From the NCBI RefSeq assembly GCF_963678635.1, contig NC_087066.1, positions 31,811,301-31,875,300 on the forward strand: a stretch of DNA of 64,000 bases, read 5' to 3'. Position numbers and translations under genes: made by a program. Below, piece by piece: positions 59,784 to 64,000 of this stretch (positions are counted from its first letter, which is position 1; every line of letters starts with the position of its first letter). Below the pieces are notes generated by a model. That model ran no database searches. It saw only the letters and a list, made by a program, of their open reading frames with translations, and was not told the DNA's origin. The DNA is from Symsagittifera roscoffensis. Taxonomy: Eukaryota; Xenacoelomorpha; Acoela; Convolutidae.

Positions 59784-59831
59784 CTTCACGGTTTTTTACT
59801 TCACGGTTTTTAACTGCGAACATTATTAAAT

Positions 59832-59881
59832 AGTTTCAGATACTTGAAATGTTTACCGGGGTAGCAATGGTTGCCCCGCGA

Positions 59882-59887
<6 letters not shown>
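59832..59887 (+). repeat. 56-bp target-site duplication, left copy
   Basis: AGTTTCAGATACTTGAAATG through CGGGGTAGCAATGGTTGCCC to CGCGATAAAAT is identical to 63274-63329. It contains an imperfect hairpin (GGGGTAGCAA / TTGCCCC). A 27-nt T run, the element's poly(A) on the other strand, follows directly. Confidence 0.95.
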
Positions 59888-59918
<31 letters not shown>

Positions 59919-62900
59919 GATAAACAAATTCAATAGTTGTAAAAACAGCAAAGGTTAAAAAGCAGTTGGCTTATAGCCCGTTGAGTTAACTTCTAAAGCT
60001 TCCAGTAAGCAGGCAGCATTACCGCGTTGCAGTGCAATGCCGAGTCTTTGTTTGAGGAACGTGAATGACCTTTTCTCACCAGTGGTCGTCTTGATTCTAT
60101 AGGAAATAGAGGATAGAGTTTTGTATGTCGAGCTTCCGATGCCACCAAGATGTTCCACGGCGATGGGCTCGAACATGCAGTTGCGTGGCAGACCAGAATA
60201 GTGTTGGCGCTTACGAAATTCAGCATGGTTAGCAACAGTGGGACCATCTTCGAGGCCTGTTGATAGATTTGACTGTGCTTGTCGGTTTACACAGGTAAAG
60301 TCCCAGACTAAAGCTGCGCCATTTTTCCATGGAACTAAAGTAGCACCGTCTGGTCTTTTACCATCGTCACGCAGCATACCGGTCGGCTCGAGTTTGCTGT
60401 GTACTCCTGCTGATTTCAACGCGTCTCTGATGACTTCATTACCAAGTTGATGCCTGATGAAACGACTTTTGATTTTCGGGCATATAAGTGGATGAATGCC
60501 TTGGCTGTCGCATTTAGTGCCACATGCACAGTTGCATGAAAAAAGAAGGGGGGCACCAAGGCGAAGTCCCGTAGCAATTCTGAAAGCGTCATCAGTCAGC
60601 TGGAGACCGAGCGTATCAGACGGAATAGCAGCAAGCCAGTCTCCGGAACCGGGAACAGAGCATCCTTGTAAACGAACTTTGTCACTGTCACAGGTGGTGT
60701 TAGCTAGGAGAGACGACCGCCTACGAGAAACAATAGGAGTGTACCAGCTTTTCTGCCACTTATGCTTGTCTTCCAGTGGCATATCAGGAGAAACAGTTTC
60801 AGACCACAGTTCAATGGCATTCTTGAAGGACTTGCTGGTGTATTGAGACGCAATGACTTTGAAGACGTCTTCACTGGTGGCGAGTGTAGACGAAATATAG
60901 GCAGCCAAAGTAAGGTCCGAAGGTGACTGTAAGCCTAGACCACCGAGTTTGATAGGCAATGTGAGCTGATCCCATTCTCTGTTGGTAATCAGAATGTTAC
61001 TGACAGTTTGAACAGCTCCACGGATATAAGAGGTGATTTTTTCAACAGAGTTCATAAAAACAAAAGTAGGAGCAGTGCGGAACAAATACATGAGCTTAGG
61101 CATGGCAAAACAATGTCGGAGCAGGAAAAAAGCGACGTGTGAAGGCAGTAACGGAAGATTCTTGCAGAGGTTTTCGATTTTCTCTCTCTTCTCTTCCAAT
61201 GCATGCTGTAAAGCTGCATGGCCCAGAGGGCTTCCTAGCAGTTCAGCGTCTTCGGTGCTCACGCTGCTGATACCAGGACAGACACGTCTGAATTCACGTA
61301 AAATCATATCGCTCTTTTGCTGGTCTTGAGTGAAGACAGTGATTTCACATTTGGTGTTATTGAGGTTTAACCCGAGACCTTTGGCACTGTCAATGAACTT
61401 GGCGAGGTCACGCAAAACTATCTGCCACTTGTCTCCAGCACTGATGTCGTCCATGTAACCGACCTTGAACTTGGATGAGATTGCAGTGAGACAGCGATGC
61501 ACTCCGAGACAGAAACCAAAAGACGCAATTGGGTCCCCCTGTTGGAAACCTTCTCTCGATAGCAAAGTGTGGTCACCATAAACAAGGAAACTCTCCCGCT
61601 CGTAGCACATGTTGAAAAAAGGCAAAAGCTCAGGGCAAAACTCTTCGAAAGCAAAAGCAATACTGTCACGACGCATGGTGTTGAAAGCATTGCTGAAATC
61701 CAACTTGAGGAAAACGTCATCGTCTGAAGCTAACTCGAAGAAGGAGCGAGCAGCATGGACCGCAACTTCGGCACCATTTTTCGCACCAGCACCAAGTTGA
61801 AAGGGACTGAAAAACTCCTTGAACCTCGCTGTTTCGTACTGACCAGCACATTTACCTGCAATCCTGCGCCAGACTTCTCCCACAGCAATGGGCCTCAGGT
61901 CATCTACTTTTCCTTTTTTGGCAAGCGTCGTCAAGTTGGCTGCCGCAAAAACTGGTCTAATGAAATCTGGGGCTTTGCCAGCAAGCATCAAATTGACAAA
62001 ATCCGTAAGAGTGTCCAGGAACGTGTTGCCTGCGTCGATGGAATGTGAAGAAAGGGCGTCTTTGATATGTTGCGGTCGGACACCACTGGGTCCACCTGCT
62101 GAGCCATTGGGGAAACTCTGGATAGCGCTGTGAACTGCAGAACTAGTCACTTGCAGGGGTTCATACTGGTGGCACTGTGGGAATGGCTGTCTGTCCAGTG
62201 CAGGAGGAGGATGCTTTTTCTCCAGGATTTTGACACTTTTGTCACTTGGGGGGACAACAGACTTATCCGAGGAAGCTATTCTAACGGCAGCTTTGATGTT
62301 CCCCTCATTAATCTTTTCACAAACAAGCCTTGCAAGTTTTTCTGCATCTGTGTTTTTCCCTGCAGAAGGACTACGGTGGGCCGGCTCAGGAATAATGAGG
62401 GTATCTGCTACGCTAAAAGCATCGATTTGTCGCTTTATCAATGTTGTTAAACTGGTCTTCTTAGCACACCCGGCGCGTGCGGGAGCTTTCAGGCATCTGT
62501 ACGCAGCCGTGAAAAGTTGAACCCACGCCATTTTATTGTCAGGGTCGTTGAGGATATCTCGCAAAACCTTGTTAAGAGTTTGTGCAAAAAGAAACCTTGC
62601 AGCTTTTGGCACATACTTGACAGTTTTGCACTGGAAAGCTCTCACCGCTTTGATGAAATCCTGAGAAGTGAAAGAGTGGGGGTCTGTAGCAGTTGCGCTG
62701 TGTTCACGTTCTTCAGATGGGGATTTGTTGGAATACGGGCACCGACTTCCCACTGGTCCATGGACGCGTAGAGAACCATTCTTCTGAACCACAATAGACA
62801 TGCTACATCCAGGACAGTTTATGCGTTTGGTGTCTTTGCGTCGGCAGTTTGGGCAGCTGTAGTTGTATAAGCTGGCATTCTCTATTGGTAGCCCAGCACA

Positions 62901-63273
62901 GATCGAGTGAGACCAGGAGTTGCATTCATCACACTGTACCCAGTCTCGAGATTGATCACCGCTTGCTTGGCACGGTCTGTGTGAGCAGGACGTATCCGCA
63001 TCGTCAGTCTGGGGGCTACCACGGTTGCCCCTCCTGCTTCTACGCATTTCTCCTGAAGCTATTTTCTAGTATTAGAAAATAGCTATTTCACTTACTAGTA
63101 TTAGAAGGCACAATAGATTTGCTTCCATGCTTAGATTCATTCTTTCTAAGCTATCTAAGAGATCAAACTTTTTAATATCCTTAGACACGCCATTTCTTGG
63201 TTCTTAATTCAGTTCCAGCCTTTCATTGAACAATTCTATTTAATAAGTTTATCACAACAATTAGGCTCACAAC
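59888..63273 (-). mobile_element. Full-length non-LTR retrotransposon (PHD-RT-endonuclease) with poly(A)
   Basis: The 3386-bp element on the minus strand has a 226-bp 5' UTR, one intact 1030-codon ORF, a 67-bp 3' UTR and a 27-nt poly(A) tail. It is bracketed by perfect 56-bp direct repeats. The intact ORF, perfect duplications and clean tail indicate a very recent insertion. The 5' UTR begins near a short hairpin-forming repeat (ATTTTCTA...TTAGAAAAT). The element is less AT-rich than the surrounding DNA, suggesting coding selection or different ancestry. Confidence 0.93.
59955..63047 (-). CDS. Retrotransposon polyprotein: PHD finger, zinc knuckle, reverse transcriptase, C-terminal endonuclease-like domain
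   Basis: The 1030-residue ORF starts at the ATG at 63047. Residues 21-68 are a PHD finger (C..C, WVQCDECNSWSH, CPNC), followed by a C-x2-C...H...C knuckle (78-103). The RT begins near residue 310 (GGPSGVRPQHIK) and has LRPIAVGEVWRR, LKLDFSNAFN (about 450), REGFQQGDPIASFGF and the catalytic GYMDDISAG (about 530). Near residue 838 a Cys/His cluster (CNCACGTKC, H, C) precedes RPDGATLVPW and ALVWDFTCV (about 897-917), which looks like the PD-(D/E)XK nuclease of R2-type elements. The end is FLKQRLGIALQRGNAACLLE. It would copy its RNA at a nicked target (target-primed reverse transcription). PHD-RT ORFs of this type are widespread in invertebrate genomes; the clade name is uncertain. Confidence 0.92.
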   Translation of the reverse strand: MRRSRRGNRGSPQTDDADTSCSHRPCQASGDQSRDWVQCDECNSWSHSICAGLPIENASLYNYSCPNCRRKDTKRINCPGCSMSIVVQKNGSLRVHGPVGSRCPYSNKSPSEEREHSATATDPHSFTSQDFIKAVRAFQCKTVKYVPKAARFLFAQTLNKVLRDILNDPDNKMAWVQLFTAAYRCLKAPARAGCAKKTSLTTLIKRQIDAFSVADTLIIPEPAHRSPSAGKNTDAEKLARLVCEKINEGNIKAAVRIASSDKSVVPPSDKSVKILEKKHPPPALDRQPFPQCHQYEPLQVTSSAVHSAIQSFPNGSAGGPSGVRPQHIKDALSSHSIDAGNTFLDTLTDFVNLMLAGKAPDFIRPVFAAANLTTLAKKGKVDDLRPIAVGEVWRRIAGKCAGQYETARFKEFFSPFQLGAGAKNGAEVAVHAARSFFELASDDDVFLKLDFSNAFNTMRRDSIAFAFEEFCPELLPFFNMCYERESFLVYGDHTLLSREGFQQGDPIASFGFCLGVHRCLTAISSKFKVGYMDDISAGDKWQIVLRDLAKFIDSAKGLGLNLNNTKCEITVFTQDQQKSDMILREFRRVCPGISSVSTEDAELLGSPLGHAALQHALEEKREKIENLCKNLPLLPSHVAFFLLRHCFAMPKLMYLFRTAPTFVFMNSVEKITSYIRGAVQTVSNILITNREWDQLTLPIKLGGLGLQSPSDLTLAAYISSTLATSEDVFKVIASQYTSKSFKNAIELWSETVSPDMPLEDKHKWQKSWYTPIVSRRRSSLLANTTCDSDKVRLQGCSVPGSGDWLAAIPSDTLGLQLTDDAFRIATGLRLGAPLLFSCNCACGTKCDSQGIHPLICPKIKSRFIRHQLGNEVIRDALKSAGVHSKLEPTGMLRDDGKRPDGATLVPWKNGAALVWDFTCVNRQAQSNLSTGLEDGPTVANHAEFRKRQHYSGLPRNCMFEPIAVEHLGGIGSSTYKTLSSISYRIKTTTGEKRSFTFLKQRLGIALQRGNAACLLEALEVNSTGYKPTAF

Positions 63274-63329
63274 AGTTTCAGATACTTGAAATGTTTACCG
63301 GGGTAGCAATGGTTGCCCCGCGATAAAAT
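63274..63329 (+). repeat. 56-bp target-site duplication, right copy
   Basis: Identical to 59832-59887. It ends at the AT of the ATG that opens the SGNH-hydrolase-like ORF, so the insertion separated that ORF from all upstream sequence except these 56 bp. Confidence 0.95.
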
Positions 63330-63914
63330 GTCCGACAGAAGATATCACTTGCTCAAGACATCATCTTCAAAAAATCTCCTGATTGCGGATTCTCATGCAC
63401 GCCATCTTGATTTTCCAAATTTCAATATCTTGTCCCTACCTGGGGCCCGAATTGGTGCGGTCCAAAACTTCTTACCCGAGAAAGACAAATTCAACATCAT
63501 CGCTCTGCTCATCGGCGGAAACGACGCCTTCAACGGAAAAGACCCCTCCAGTATACCTGCAGGCGACATTGCTGAAGAACTGTCGAAGCTAGCCGAGGAG
63601 CTGTGTGAACGAGCCAAAAAAGTTTTCGTCATCGGAATCCCTCATCGTAGTGAGAACCGAGCTCGATCTGCAAAAATAAACGAATTCCTAAAAAGATAAA
63701 AGGAACTTGGAAGTTTAGAGGAGTGAGTGAAAAAATCCACAGCTCATATCATTTGAAAACTGACGAAGTGCACCTCAGTGAAGAAGGTCTGAAGGGCATT
63801 AAAAGTATTCTCAAGAATAAAATCTTATACGATAAACATTCGAACATCTGCAATACAGAAGGACATCTGGTATATTACGAGTGTCGTTTCAAGAACTGTC
63901 AGTGCCCCTATTAA
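63328..63914 (+). pseudogene. SGNH/GDSL-hydrolase-like ORF with one frameshift
   Basis: From ATG 63328 the frame reads MSDRRYHLLKTSSSKNLLIA then DSHARHL, with the nucleophile Ser in the position of the GDS motif, and IIALLIGGNDAF, the block III G-x-N-D. It ends early at 63699. One frame over, KGTWKFRGVSEK leads to KTDEVHLSEEGL, the block V D-x-x-H, and ends at 63914 with NCQCPY. A one-base change in the A-rich stretch CTAAAAAGATAAAAGG (about 63691-63706) explains the break. SGNH domains occur in host esterases and in ORFs of some LINEs and tyrosine-recombinase retrotransposons. I cannot tell which applies here. Confidence 0.65.
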
Positions 63915-64000
63915 CGTAAGTAGAAATAGTGAACCGCAGGCCTCCCCTTTTCGGGAACCACCAGGTTTGTCTATTTCTTCTTTTTCCCCTGAGTGAGCCA
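63915..64000. other. Window end, no feature resolved
   Basis: The stop after NCQCPY is followed by ACGTAAGTAG, which resembles a splice donor, and by a GC-richer segment with CCCCTTTTCGGGAACCACC. The gene or element may continue beyond the window. Confidence 0.4.

Noticed and set aside
59785-59816. CACGGTTTTTT repeated twice, resembling the start of flatworm spliced-leader RNAs
   Set aside because: Only a short A/T-rich match. No splice donor, Sm site or leader-length exon follows.
60238-62771. Numerous plus-strand ORFs within 60.2-62.8 kb
   Set aside because: All are antisense shadows of the intact 1030-codon retrotransposon ORF.
63688-63706. Programmed -1 ribosomal frameshift in the SGNH-like ORF
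   Set aside because: The A-rich stretch does not form a canonical X-XXY-YYZ heptamer in the reading frame. A simple indel is more likely.

Overview
This is AT-rich nuclear DNA from an animal, probably an invertebrate. The evidence is spliced genes with GT-AG introns (one of 20 kb), a Mu-class glutathione S-transferase, RING and B-box proteins with propeller-like tails, and many degraded transposons. There are no bacterial-type operons, Shine-Dalgarno sites or phage genes. I cannot assign a phylum. All six recognised host genes lie on the minus strand. The only coding DNA on the plus strand is transposon-like, apart from one SGNH-hydrolase-like ORF of uncertain origin.

Layout. 1-6 kb: no genes; one complete hAT-type MITE. 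6.0-7.7 kb: tandem B-box/coiled-coil protein with a one-base frameshift. 7.8-19.3 kb: repeats, including a 929-bp inverted-repeat element rich in CATACAATT and a 176-bp MITE with perfect 22-bp ends. 19.4-30.5 kb: a RING protein with a beta-propeller-like tail in at least seven exons. Its introns hold hAT MITEs, an internally deleted BEL/Pao LTR element and strong hairpins. 31.3-32.0 kb: single-exon Mu-class GST. 35.1-37.9 kb: a tight same-strand cluster with BUD23 exon 2 (18S rRNA methyltransferase), TRDMT1/DNMT2 (tRNA-Asp methyltransferase) and RPS17, separated by 152 bp and 235 bp. 37.9-58.2 kb: one BUD23 intron of 20,350 bp. It holds a degenerate GATG satellite, two dead LINE copies and a tandem array of a 2.3-kb unit (four full copies and a partial fifth) built from pieces of a dead LINE. 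58.2-58.5 kb: BUD23 exon 1. 59.8-63.3 kb: a complete, intact non-LTR retrotransposon (PHD finger, reverse transcriptase, C-terminal endonuclease-like domain) with a 27-nt poly(A) and 56-bp target-site duplications. It sits directly in front of an SGNH-hydrolase-like ORF that has its own frameshift.

The BUD23-TRDMT1-RPS17 cluster is the most interesting host feature. All three products act on RNA or the ribosome, and the spacing resembles the operons of animals that use spliced-leader trans-splicing. The sequence alone does not prove co-transcription. The intact retrotransposon is the best candidate for a currently or recently active system.
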